Part shown: in pieces, positions 15,914-24,749 of the stretch
Layout of the letters: each line of letters starts with the position of its first letter
Position numbering within the stretch: the stretch's first letter is position 1
Origin: Streptomyces mutabilis
Lineage (GTDB): Bacteria > Actinomycetota > Actinomycetes > Streptomycetales > Streptomycetaceae
Assembly (NCBI RefSeq): GCF_014649815.1
Contig: NZ_BMTT01000001.1
Span: 558,001-622,000, forward strand
Length of the DNA stretch: 64,000 bases
Direction of reading: 5' to 3'
Translations under genes and position numbers: made by a program
Notes under the pieces: model-generated
Told to the model about the DNA's origin: nothing
The model's input: the letters and a program-made list of their open reading frames with translations, nothing else
Database searches by the model: none

Positions 15914-17251
15914 ATGGGCGACACGGGACCCACCGGGCCGGTGATGGACCGGGACGAGGTGGACCGTGCGCTGGCGCGGCTCGGCGCGGAGCACGAGGCG
16001 ATCGAGACCTCGCTCCTCGCCCTCCAGGACCACGCGGGCCGCAGACTCCTCGAAGGCGCCGAGCTGACCGGGGTGACCGCCGAGCGCTGGGCCGCCGCGG
16101 AGGCGTCGATCACGCTGCTGTGGACCTACTTCGACGCGTACTCGGGCGCGTTGCGCACCGCGCGGGAGATCCGGGCCCGGCGCCGCTGGTCCAGCCGCGA
16201 GGACCTGGCGGAGCTGACCGAACTGATGCGCGGCGAGGCCGTCACGGTGGCGGGCGGCGGCGCCACGGCCACGGGCCCCACCCTGACCGGGGGGCCGGGC
16301 CGGCTCAGCGAGCGGTACTCACTGGCGACGCTGGTGGACCGGATGAACCAGCTGTACGCGACCTCCCTGGACATGGTGGTCGCCGCCGACGCGGTGTGGT
16401 CGGCGCTGCCCGCGCGGATCGACTTACTCGCCGCCGAGCTGAGGCGCACCCGCGAACTCGCGCACTCCGTGGGCGTCCGTCCCGGCGAGCACCCGGCCGG
16501 CGACGACCTGGAGCGGATCACCCGCACCCTGACGAGGCTGCGCGAGCAGGTCGTGTCCGACCCGCTCGCCTTCTGGCTGCCCGCCGAGGGCAGTTCGGCG
16601 CCGGGCGGCGGCCGCCCGGACACCACGGTGTACGACCGGGAGGCGCGCGCCCTGGAGGACGTGCGCCGTGAGATCGACGCCGTGCTGGCCGTGCGCCAGG
16701 ACGCCGAGCAGCGGATCGTACGGCTGCGGGACGTGCTCTCCCGCGCGGACCGCACGCTCGCCGAGGCCCGCACCGCGCGCGGCGAGGTGCTGGCGAAGAT
16801 CGCCGCGACGGAGGTGCCGGTGGTCAGCGGTCCGCCGACCGCGCTCCAGGAGCAGCTCGCGGCGGCCGCCGAGTACCGCAGGCACGCCCAGTGGCACCGT
16901 CTGTCCCCGCTCCTGGAGTCCCTGGAGGAGAAGGCCGAGGACGAGCTGCTGCGCGCCCGGGAGTCGTTGACGGCGGTCACCGCGCCGCTCGCGGTCCGCG
17001 CCGAGCTGCGCGGCCGGCTGGACGCGTACAAGGCGAAGGTGGCCCGGCTCGGCCACGCCGAGGACCCCGAGCTGTCCGAAAAGTACGAGAAGGCGCGCCG
17101 CATGCTGTGGAGCGCGCCCTGCGACCTGCGCGTCGCCGAGCAGGCCGTGCTGCGCTACCAGCACGCGGCGGCCGAACTGCTCGGCTCAGCCCCGCGCGTG
17201 CCCGGTCAGGGCGGGCCGGTGGACCGGACCGGACGGGGGCCCGGCGCGTGA
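15914..17251 (+). CDS. Coiled-coil protein of the PknG operon, unknown function
   Basis: 445 residues, hydrophilic and highly α-helical, with no signal peptide or TM segment. Long charged heptad-like stretches (about 215-330 and 335-410) predict coiled coils, and the C-terminus is a flexible Gly/Pro tail. ATG 15914 has GAGAGGT upstream. It sits between glnH and pknG and is cotranscribed with them. A cytoplasmic scaffold or kinase adaptor would fit, but nothing in the sequence proves this and I recognise no domain. Confidence 0.8.
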   Translation: MGDTGPTGPVMDRDEVDRALARLGAEHEAIETSLLALQDHAGRRLLEGAELTGVTAERWAAAEASITLLWTYFDAYSGALRTAREIRARRRWSSREDLAELTELMRGEAVTVAGGGATATGPTLTGGPGRLSERYSLATLVDRMNQLYATSLDMVVAADAVWSALPARIDLLAAELRRTRELAHSVGVRPGEHPAGDDLERITRTLTRLREQVVSDPLAFWLPAEGSSAPGGGRPDTTVYDREARALEDVRREIDAVLAVRQDAEQRIVRLRDVLSRADRTLAEARTARGEVLAKIAATEVPVVSGPPTALQEQLAAAAEYRRHAQWHRLSPLLESLEEKAEDELLRARESLTAVTAPLAVRAELRGRLDAYKAKVARLGHAEDPELSEKYEKARRMLWSAPCDLRVAEQAVLRYQHAAAELLGSAPRVPGQGGPVDRTGRGPGA

Positions 17252-17273
17252 GCGACGAGGGGGAGGCAGCGTC

Positions 17274-19997
17274 ATGAGTGAGGCAGGGCGGACGTGTCAG
17301 CGTCCCGGCTGCGACGGGACCTACGAGGACGTGGGCGGCGGCGAGCTGTACTGCGACACGTGCGGTCTCGCACCGGTCGTCGCCGCCGACGGCATGGTCG
17401 GCTCGTCGCCGACCGGCGTCACCGGGGGCGGCGGGCGGGGCTCGGGCGGCTCGGCGGACAGTGGGAGTTCCCGTTCCAGCGGGCGCAGTTCGCGTACGTC
17501 GTCGCAGTCCTCGAAGTCCCGGCGTTCGGTGTCGGGGCGGCTCTCGCGGTCGGTGTCGGGCCGGTCCACGGGACGCTCGGTGTCGGTGCGCAGCTCGGGT
17601 TCGGGCGCCGGTGCCTCCGCGCGCGGCCGGCTCGGTGCCGGTCTGGTCGAGGTCCCGGCGATCCCGCGCCCCGACCCACGCGCGATGGTCCTGGACAATC
17701 CCGAGGTGCCGGAGCGGAAGCGGTTCTGCTCGCGCTCGGACTGCGGGGCGCCGGTCGGGCGGGCGCGCGGGCAGCGGCCGGGGCGCACGGAGGGTTTCTG
17801 CACCAAGTGCGGGCACCCGTACTCGTTCGTGCCCAAGCTGCGGGCCGGGGACGTGGTGCACGGCCAGTACGAGGTGGTGGGCTGCCTCGCGCACGGCGGC
17901 CTCGGCTGGATCTACCTGGCCGTCGACAAGGCCGTCTCGGACCGCTGGGTGGTCCTCAAGGGCCTGCTGGACACCGGCGACCAGGACGCGATGGCGGCGG
18001 CGATCTCCGAGCGGCGGTTCCTCGCGGAGATCGAGCACGCGAACATCGTGCGGATCTACAACTTCGTCGAGCACCTCGACCAGCGGACGGGTTCGCTGGA
18101 CGGGTACATCGTCATGGAGTACGTCGGCGGCAAGTCCCTGAAGGAGATCGCCAACGGCCGGCGCACCCCCGAGGGGCGGCGCGACCCGCTGCCGGTGGAG
18201 CAGGCCTGCGCGTACGGCATCGAGACGCTGGAGGCGCTCGGTCACCTGCACAGCCGCAACCTCCTCTACTGCGATCTCAAGGTCGACAACGCCATTCAGA
18301 GCGAGGACCAGCTCAAGCTGATCGACATGGGCGCGGTGCGCCGGATGGACGACGAGGAGTCCGCCATCTACGGCACGGTCGGCTACCAGGCACCGGAGGT
18401 CGCCGACGTCGGCCCGTCGGTGGCGTCCGACCTGTACACGGTCGGACGCACGCTGGCCGTGCTGACGTTCGACTTCCAGGGCTACACGACCGTCTACGCC
18501 GACTCGTTGCCGGACCCGGACACCATCGACGTCTTCCGGCGGTACGAGTCGTTCTACCGGCTGCTGGTGCGGGCCACCGACCCCGATCCGGCGCGCCGGT
18601 TCGCCTCGGCGCAGGAGATGGCGGAGCAGCTGACGGGCGTGCTGCGCGAGGTGGTCTCGCTGCAGACGGGCCGCTCCCGGCCCGCCGTGTCCACGCTGTT
18701 CGGGCCGGAAGCCAGGGTGACCGACACGGAGCTGTTCCCGAGGCTCGACGGTGAGGTGTCCCGGCTGGGGGCGCGGGAGGTCGGGAGCAGGCGGCGCGGC
18801 GCGGGTGCGGCGGCCGGGCTGACGGGCGGCGCGGGCACCGGCCCGGCGCTGCCGGGCGGTACGAGCGCCGCGGTCGGGGCGCCCGGCGGGACGGGGGCGG
18901 GTCCGGGGGCCCCCGGCGGGACGGGCACGGGCGCCACCGGACCGGCGGGCACGGGCGCCGTCCCGCCCGCGGGGACGGGCGCGAGCGCCGCGCTGCCGGG
19001 CGCGGTGAGCACGGCCGGCGCGGGCGGCGGGCCCGGCGCCACCGCTCCCGGCCTGGTCAAGCAGGCCGACGCTCCCGTCGCCGCCCTCGCGCTGCCGGTG
19101 CCCCGGGTCGACGCCGGGGACCCCAACGCGGGTTTCCTGGCGGGCCTGATGGCGTCCGCGCCGGCCGAGCTGCTGACCGCGCTGGCCGCGGCGCCCGCTC
19201 CGTCCACGGAGACGCGGCTGCGGCAGGTCCGGGCCCGGCTGGAGAGCGGCGACGCGCCCGGCGCCCTGGAGGGTCTGGAGACGCTGGAGGGTGAACGGCC
19301 CGACGACTGGCGGGTGGTCTGGTACCGGGGGCTGGCCGCGCTGGTGACCGGCGACCACGAGGGCGCCGCACTGGCCTTCGACGCGATCTACGACGCGTTC
19401 CCGGGCGAGATCGCGCCCAAGCTGGCGCTGGGCCTGTGCGCGGAGGTTCTGGGTCAGCTCGACAACGCGGCCGAGTACTACCGCCTGGTGTGGGCCACCG
19501 ACCCGAGCCACGTCAGCGCGGCGTTCGGGCTGGCCCGGGTGCAGTTGGCCGGCGGCGACCGGGCCGGTGCCGTACGGACGTTGGAGTCGGTGCCGGAGTC
19601 CTCCATCCACTACACCGGCGCGCGCGTGGCGGCCGTACGGGCGCGGCTGCGGCAGCGCACCGCGGCGGCGGGCGACGTGGCGTTCCTGGACGATCTGACC
19701 GCTGCCGCGCGGCAGGTCGAGGCGCTGGACGTGTACGGTCTGGACCCGGCGCGGCGCGAACAGCTGTCGGCCGAGGTCCTCGGCTGCGCGCTGGACTGGG
19801 TACTCTCCGGAGGTCGGGGTTCCGTCCCTCCCGCCGCCGGGGGACGGACGCTGCTCGGCAGCGGCCTGGACGAACGCGGCCTGCGCTTCGGCCTGGAGCG
19901 TTCGTACCGCACGCTGGCCCGGCTGGCGCGGGGCGGCGAGGAGAGGATCGACCTGGTGGAACGTGCCAATCGTTACCGCCCCCGGACGTGGGTGTAG
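17274..19997 (+). CDS. pknG: PknG-type serine/threonine protein kinase
   Basis: 907 residues, cytoplasmic. Order: N-terminal zinc knuckle (C8, C13, C27, C30), a Ser/Arg-rich linker, a rubredoxin-like pair (C152/C157 with C176/C179 in CTKCG), kinase domain about 200-455, a Gly/Ala/Thr linker about 510-610, and a C-terminal TPR domain (about 640-800). Kinase landmarks are Lys229, catalytic Asp334 in YCDLKVDN (non-RD, as in PknG), DMG at 351-353 and YQAPE. Mycobacterial PknG controls glutamate and TCA metabolism in response to GlnH/GlnX. The extra N-terminal zinc knuckle and longer linkers make it larger than the ~750-residue mycobacterial protein. Confidence 0.9.
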   Translation: MSEAGRTCQRPGCDGTYEDVGGGELYCDTCGLAPVVAADGMVGSSPTGVTGGGGRGSGGSADSGSSRSSGRSSRTSSQSSKSRRSVSGRLSRSVSGRSTGRSVSVRSSGSGAGASARGRLGAGLVEVPAIPRPDPRAMVLDNPEVPERKRFCSRSDCGAPVGRARGQRPGRTEGFCTKCGHPYSFVPKLRAGDVVHGQYEVVGCLAHGGLGWIYLAVDKAVSDRWVVLKGLLDTGDQDAMAAAISERRFLAEIEHANIVRIYNFVEHLDQRTGSLDGYIVMEYVGGKSLKEIANGRRTPEGRRDPLPVEQACAYGIETLEALGHLHSRNLLYCDLKVDNAIQSEDQLKLIDMGAVRRMDDEESAIYGTVGYQAPEVADVGPSVASDLYTVGRTLAVLTFDFQGYTTVYADSLPDPDTIDVFRRYESFYRLLVRATDPDPARRFASAQEMAEQLTGVLREVVSLQTGRSRPAVSTLFGPEARVTDTELFPRLDGEVSRLGAREVGSRRRGAGAAAGLTGGAGTGPALPGGTSAAVGAPGGTGAGPGAPGGTGTGATGPAGTGAVPPAGTGASAALPGAVSTAGAGGGPGATAPGLVKQADAPVAALALPVPRVDAGDPNAGFLAGLMASAPAELLTALAAAPAPSTETRLRQVRARLESGDAPGALEGLETLEGERPDDWRVVWYRGLAALVTGDHEGAALAFDAIYDAFPGEIAPKLALGLCAEVLGQLDNAAEYYRLVWATDPSHVSAAFGLARVQLAGGDRAGAVRTLESVPESSIHYTGARVAAVRARLRQRTAAAGDVAFLDDLTAAARQVEALDVYGLDPARREQLSAEVLGCALDWVLSGGRGSVPPAAGGRTLLGSGLDERGLRFGLERSYRTLARLARGGEERIDLVERANRYRPRTWV

Positions 19998-20000
19998 TTG

Positions 20001-21524
20001 ATGTCGCAGATGCCCCAGCAGGCCGCTGTGCCGAAGTGCCCGAGCTGCGAGGAACCCCTCGAGTCGGGTGACCGTTTCTGCGGTGCGTGTGGATACGACC
20101 TGTCCGCCGTGCCCGCACGGCCCGACGACAGCCCGACGATCGCCATGAACGGCGCGGTGTCCCCGCCGTCGTCGGCACCGGACGGCGTGGACTGGCCCGT
20201 GGCCCGGGACTCGGACGGCTTCGGCCGGCCCGCCCCCGTTCACACGGCGGCCGAGGTCCCGGGCACCGACTCGGGCGGCTCCTCGCTGCCGCCGCCACCG
20301 GCCGCACCGCCGATGCCGCCGGTGCGGCCGGTGCCGTCGGGCGCGCCGCCCATGCCGCCGACGGCGCCCGAACCGGCCGCGTCCGGGGTGCGGTCCGACC
20401 ACCGGGCGGGCCCGGAGGATCACGGGCGGGAGGAGTACGGCCGGGGGAACCACGGACGGGAGGACTACGGACGGGAGGACTACGGGCGGAGCGACCGCCG
20501 AGAGCCCGAGGAGTACCCGTTGCAGGCGCCCGACCCCCGCTCGCCCGCCGCACCCGCGGCACCGACAGCACCCGCCGCACCCGCCGCACCCGCCGCACCC
20601 GCCGCGAACGAGAAGGTATGCGTGGCCTGCCGCGCGGGCCGGGTCGACGACGACGGCTACTGCGAGAACTGCGGGCACGCCCAGCCTCGCGAACGCGACC
20701 ACATGGAGCAGGAGTCCGGCCCGGTCGCCGCGGTGAGCGACCGCGGCCTGCGGCACCACCGCAACGAGGACGCGTTCTCCGTCGGCTGCACCGCGCTGCC
20801 CGACGGCGCTCCCGCGAGCGTGGCGATCGTCTGCGACGGCGTCTCCTCGGCGACCCGCCCCGACGACGCCTCGCTCGCGGCGTCCCGGGCGGCCGGCGAG
20901 TCGCTGCTCAGCGCCCTGCCGCGCGGCACGCATCCGCAACAGGCCATGCACGACGCCATCCTCGCCGCCTCGCACGCCGTCAACGCGCTGGCCGAGGAAC
21001 CCGAGACGGCCCGCGAGCAGGCCCCGCACCAGAACGCCCCCGCCTGCACCCTGGTCGGCGCCGTGGTGGCCGCGGGCCTGCTGGTCGTCGGCTGGGTCGG
21101 CGACAGCCGCGTCTACTGGGTGCCGGTCGACCGGAGCACCCCGCCCGCCCGGCTCACCGAGGACGACTCGTGGGCCGCGCAGATGGTCGCCGCCGGCCTG
21201 ATGAGCGAGGCCGAGGCCTACGCCGACGAGCGCGCCCACGCCATCACCGGGTGGCTCGGCGCCGACGCCTACGAACTGGAGCCGCACACCGCGGCGTTCA
21301 AGCCGGACCGGCCCGGTGTGGTCGTGGTCTGCACGGACGGCCTGTGGAACTACGCGGAGTCGGCCGAGGAGATGGCCGACGCCGTGCCCCTGGACGCTGC
21401 CGCGCGCCCCCTGCACAGCGCCCGCGTCCTGGTCGGTCACGCCCTGGACGGCGGGGGCCACGACAACGTAACAGTGGCCCTCCTGCCGTTCCCGGTGCCG
21501 CCGCAGGGGGCAGGATCGGCCTGA
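20001..21524 (+). CDS. PP2C-type protein phosphatase with two zinc ribbons
   Basis: 507 residues. N-terminal zinc ribbon C13/C16/C27/C30; a Pro-rich linker with charged GREDYG repeats and Ala-Pro repeats; a second zinc ribbon near 206-224 (CVAC…CENC); and a PP2C domain from about 235 to the end. The latter has RHHRNEDAF, IVCDGVSS, VGDSRVYWV, CTDGLWNY and GGHDNVTVA, the metal-binding Asp motifs of PPM phosphatases. It presumably reverses phosphorylation by the adjacent PknG. ATG 20001 lies 3 bases after the pknG stop (TTG 19998 is an alternative), so the two are translationally linked. Confidence 0.9.
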   Translation: MSQMPQQAAVPKCPSCEEPLESGDRFCGACGYDLSAVPARPDDSPTIAMNGAVSPPSSAPDGVDWPVARDSDGFGRPAPVHTAAEVPGTDSGGSSLPPPPAAPPMPPVRPVPSGAPPMPPTAPEPAASGVRSDHRAGPEDHGREEYGRGNHGREDYGREDYGRSDRREPEEYPLQAPDPRSPAAPAAPTAPAAPAAPAAPAANEKVCVACRAGRVDDDGYCENCGHAQPRERDHMEQESGPVAAVSDRGLRHHRNEDAFSVGCTALPDGAPASVAIVCDGVSSATRPDDASLAASRAAGESLLSALPRGTHPQQAMHDAILAASHAVNALAEEPETAREQAPHQNAPACTLVGAVVAAGLLVVGWVGDSRVYWVPVDRSTPPARLTEDDSWAAQMVAAGLMSEAEAYADERAHAITGWLGADAYELEPHTAAFKPDRPGVVVVCTDGLWNYAESAEEMADAVPLDAAARPLHSARVLVGHALDGGGHDNVTVALLPFPVPPQGAGSA

Positions 21525-21633
21525 GGCCCCCCGCACGGGCAGGCATGCGCGCGGGGCGGTCTCGCGGGCCGCAGGGGGCGGCCCGCGCCGTCAGCCCACC
21601 ACCGTGGGGACGTAGAGGGGGATGCGATCGGGC

Positions 21634-22980
21634 ATGGCCAATTTCTCGAAGTCGAACGTGCCGCAGTTCTCGGTGGACGTCTACCAGAACGAGTACCTGC
21701 CCGAGGGTGGCCGCGAGGTCAACGCCATCGTGACGGTCACCGCGACCGGCGGCGGCACGATCGGGAGCGCGGTCACCGCGCCCCACCTGTACTCACCGGG
21801 CCAGGGCCCGTCCGCGGCCGTGGCACTCATGGTCGACTGCTCGGGCTCGATGGACTACCCGCCCACCAAGATGCGCAACGCCCGCGACGCGACGGCCGCC
21901 GCGATCGACACTCTGCGCGACGGCGTGCACTTCACGGTGATCGGCGGCACGCACGTGGCCAGGGAAGTCTATCCGGGCGACGGCCGGCTCGCGGTCGCCG
22001 ACGCCACCACCCGGGAGCAGGCCAAGCAGGCGCTGCGCAGGCTGAGCGCGGGCGGCGGCACCGCCATCGGCACCTGGCTGCGGCTGGCCGACCGGCTGCT
22101 GGCCACCGCGGACGTCGCCATCCGCCACGGCATCCTGCTCACCGACGGCCGCAATGAACACGAGTCACCCGAGGAGCTGAAGGCCGCGCTCGACGCCTGC
22201 GCCGGACGCTTCACCTGTGACGCGCGGGGCGTGGGCACCGACTGGGAAGTGAAAGAAGTCACAGGGATCGCCTCCGCCCTGCTCGGCACCGCCGACATCG
22301 TCGCCGACCCGGCCTCTCTCACCGCCGACTTCACGCAGATGATGGAGACGGCGATGGGCAAGGAGGTCGCGGACGTCGCCCTGCGCCTGTGGACCCCCGT
22401 GGGCACCACTGTGAAGTTCGTCAAGCAGGTCGCCCCCACGGTCGAGGAACTGACCGGCCGCCGCGCCGAGGCGGGCCCGCGCGCCGGTGACTACCCCACC
22501 GGTTCCTGGGGCGACGAGTCCCGCGACTACCACGTCTGCGTGGAGGTACCGGCCGCGGACCTCGGCCAGGAGATGCTTGCCGCCCGGGTCTCCCTGGTCA
22601 TTCCGGAGCCCGGCGGCACGGTCCAGAGCCTCGGCGCCCAGGGCCTGGTGCGCGCCGTGTGGACCGACGACATGGCCGCCTCCACGTCGATCAACCCCCA
22701 GGTCGCCCACTACACCGGGCAGGCCGAACTGGCGCAAGTCATCCAACAGGGGCTCGATCTCCGCAAAGCGGGAGACATCGACGGATCAACGGCCAAACTG
22801 GGCCGGGCCGTTCAGCTCGCGGGAGCCTCCGGAAACGCGGATACGGCGAAACTGCTCGCCAAGGTGGTGGACGTGGTCGACGCGGTGGCAGGTACTGTGC
22901 GACTCAAAGCGAAGGTCGAGGAGGCCGACGAGATGACTCTCGAGACTCGGTCGACGAAGACTGTTCGTGTGAAGAAGTGA
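21634..22980 (+). CDS. vWA-domain protein (TerY-like partner)
   Basis: 448 residues, cytoplasmic. A β-rich N-terminal region, then a von Willebrand A domain with the MIDAS motif DCSGS at 68-72, TDGRNE near 170, and a C-terminal region ending in a helical segment with a charged tail. vWA proteins bind metal and assemble complexes. A vWA/PP2C/kinase trio is reminiscent of the TerY-P triads described in tellurite/stress loci. ATG 21634 was chosen (MANFSKSN…); an earlier ATG at 21622 would sit on the ribosome site. It lies 109 bp after the phosphatase in the same direction. Confidence 0.85.
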   Translation: MANFSKSNVPQFSVDVYQNEYLPEGGREVNAIVTVTATGGGTIGSAVTAPHLYSPGQGPSAAVALMVDCSGSMDYPPTKMRNARDATAAAIDTLRDGVHFTVIGGTHVAREVYPGDGRLAVADATTREQAKQALRRLSAGGGTAIGTWLRLADRLLATADVAIRHGILLTDGRNEHESPEELKAALDACAGRFTCDARGVGTDWEVKEVTGIASALLGTADIVADPASLTADFTQMMETAMGKEVADVALRLWTPVGTTVKFVKQVAPTVEELTGRRAEAGPRAGDYPTGSWGDESRDYHVCVEVPAADLGQEMLAARVSLVIPEPGGTVQSLGAQGLVRAVWTDDMAASTSINPQVAHYTGQAELAQVIQQGLDLRKAGDIDGSTAKLGRAVQLAGASGNADTAKLLAKVVDVVDAVAGTVRLKAKVEEADEMTLETRSTKTVRVKK

Positions 22981-23028
22981 CGCAGGACAACACGGTCCAT
23001 CAAGCCCGCAAGAGGGGGAAGCACCGAC

Positions 23029-24711
23029 ATGCCGACCTGCCCGAACGGACACCAGTCGGGTTCCGACGACTGGTGCGAGGTCTGCGGTCACCGCATGGCC
23101 GGTGCCGTGCCGCCCCCTCCCCCGCCGCCGCCCCCGGGCGGCGGCTACTTCCCGCCGCCGGCCGGCCCGGGCGGCGGTCCCGGTGGCCCGGCGGGCGGCC
23201 CCGGTGGTCCCGGTGCCGAGCCGCAGGTGTGCCCGCAGTGCCGCACGCCGCGTGAGGGCGGGGCGCCGTTCTGCGAGGAGTGCCGGTGGAACTTCCTCAC
23301 CAACACCGCCACCTCGTACACCCCGGCCGCCCCGCGCCCGCAGGCGTCCGGTGGCCCGGGGCCGCGCTTCCCGCAGCCGCCGTCGGGCCCGTCGTACGGC
23401 GGCGGTGACTCGTACGACTACCAGGGCTCCCGCCCGTCCCGGATGAACCGGCCGGCGGAGCCGATCCCGCCGGGCCCGCCCTTCGGCGGCGACCCGTCGG
23501 GGAACGGTGGGCCGGGCGGTGGTCCCGGTGGTCGCCCTGGCGGCCCCGGTGACTCGGGCGGTCCTGGTGGCACCTTCGGGCCTGGCGGCGCCAATGGGCC
23601 CGGCGGTCCCGGTGGCCCTGGCGGCCCCTTCGGATCCGGTGGCCCCAATGGGCCCGGCGGACCCAGCGGGCCTGGCGGACCCAACGGGCCCGACGGTTCG
23701 GGCGGTCCGGGCGGCCCCTTCGGATCGGGTGGCCCCAATGGCCCCGGAGGCCCCTTCAACCCCGGCGGGCCTGCTGGTCCCGAAGGACCGGGCCGCCCCG
23801 GCGGTCCGGGAGCCGGCAGCCCCTCTGACCCCTTCGGCCCCGGTGGCCCCGGTGGCCCCGGCGCACCGTCCCGTCCCGGTGGGCCCGGCGACCCCGGTGG
23901 CCCCAACGGGCCTTCCGGCCCGCCCGCACCTCCCTCGTTCGGCGCCGACCCGTCGCGGCCGGTTCCGCCGCCGCCCGGCCCCGGTGCCCCGGGGGGCTCT
24001 CCGCAGGGTTACCAGCACTCCGGTCCGCCGGCCCCGCCCGCCTTCCCGCAGGAGACCGACCGCCCGCAGCAGGGCGGCCCCTCCTTCGGCGGCGGAGACG
24101 ACGACTGGGTGCTCTCCCCGCCGTCGTCCGGCGGACCGGGTGGCCCCGGTGGTCCGGGTGGTCCGAACGGCCCGGGTCCGGCGCAGGGCGGCGGCTACGG
24201 CTACCCGCAGCCCGGCACCACCCAGGCCCCGCCTCCCCCGCCCGGTGGTGGCGGCGGCTACGGGTTCCCGCAGCAGCCCCAGCAGCCGCAACGGCCCCAG
24301 GGACCGGCGACGTGGACGGCGACCATCGGCCCGGACCGCGAGTACTTCATGGCGATGATGCAGCGCTCCGGCCCCGAGGCCGCGGGCCTGAACCTGCCCG
24401 CGTACTCGCCCGAGCAGCAGCGCACCCTCAGCGGCAACCAGATCACCATCGGACGCCGCCGGCACTCCACCGGCGACACCCCGGACATCGATCTGGCCGT
24501 GCCGCCTGAGGACCCGGGCGTCTCGCACCAGCACGCGGTGCTGGTGCAACAGCCGGGCGGGAACTGGGCGGTCGTCGACCAGAACTCGACGAACGGCACG
24601 ACGGTCAACGGCGGCGAGGAGCCCATCCAGCCCTTCGTGCCGGTGCCGCTCCAGGACGGCGACCGGGTGCACGTCGGCGCCTGGACGACGATCACGATCC
24701 GCCGCGGTTAG
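23029..24711 (+). CDS. Zinc-ribbon / collagen-like / FHA domain protein
   Basis: 560 residues. An N-terminal zinc ribbon ([17 protein letters not shown]), a Pro/Gly stretch, a second ribbon (CPQC…CEEC, about 66-85), then about 250 residues of collagen-like Gly-Pro-Gly-Gly repeats and finally a C-terminal FHA domain (about 470-555). The FHA domain has [15 protein letters not shown] and [10 protein letters not shown], including the residues that bind phosphothreonine. It should read out phosphorylation by PknG or another kinase. No GarA/OdhI-type N-terminal phosphomotif is seen. It is the last gene of the operon, followed by a hairpin terminator. Confidence 0.9.
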   Translation: MPTCPNGHQSGSDDWCEVCGHRMAGAVPPPPPPPPPGGGYFPPPAGPGGGPGGPAGGPGGPGAEPQVCPQCRTPREGGAPFCEECRWNFLTNTATSYTPAAPRPQASGGPGPRFPQPPSGPSYGGGDSYDYQGSRPSRMNRPAEPIPPGPPFGGDPSGNGGPGGGPGGRPGGPGDSGGPGGTFGPGGANGPGGPGGPGGPFGSGGPNGPGGPSGPGGPNGPDGSGGPGGPFGSGGPNGPGGPFNPGGPAGPEGPGRPGGPGAGSPSDPFGPGGPGGPGAPSRPGGPGDPGGPNGPSGPPAPPSFGADPSRPVPPPPGPGAPGGSPQGYQHSGPPAPPAFPQETDRPQQGGPSFGGGDDDWVLSPPSSGGPGGPGGPGGPNGPGPAQGGGYGYPQPGTTQAPPPPPGGGGGYGFPQQPQQPQRPQGPATWTATIGPDREYFMAMMQRSGPEAAGLNLPAYSPEQQRTLSGNQITIGRRRHSTGDTPDIDLAVPPEDPGVSHQHAVLVQQPGGNWAVVDQNSTNGTTVNGGEEPIQPFVPVPLQDGDRVHVGAWTTITIRRG

Positions 24712-24720
24712 CCGCCGGAC

Positions 24721-24749
24721 CACCTGACCCGGCGCGGCCGGGTCAGGTG
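24721..24749. terminator. Bidirectional hairpin terminator
   Basis: A perfect 13-bp stem with a 3-base loop (24721-24733 with 24737-24749) between the convergent FHA and methyltransferase genes; it overlaps the last codons of the latter. Confidence 0.88.

Noticed and set aside
16977-21536. Very long minus-strand open frame (over 1500 codons) opposite the pknG–PP2C genes
   Set aside because: It mirrors the codon structure of the real + strand genes, is extremely Gly/Arg/His-rich, and has no domain or ribosome site; a typical high-GC shadow.
23418-23906. Collagen-like minus-strand frame opposite the FHA gene
   Set aside because: It is simply the antisense reading of the Gly/Pro repeat DNA, which encodes Gly-Pro-rich sequence on both strands.
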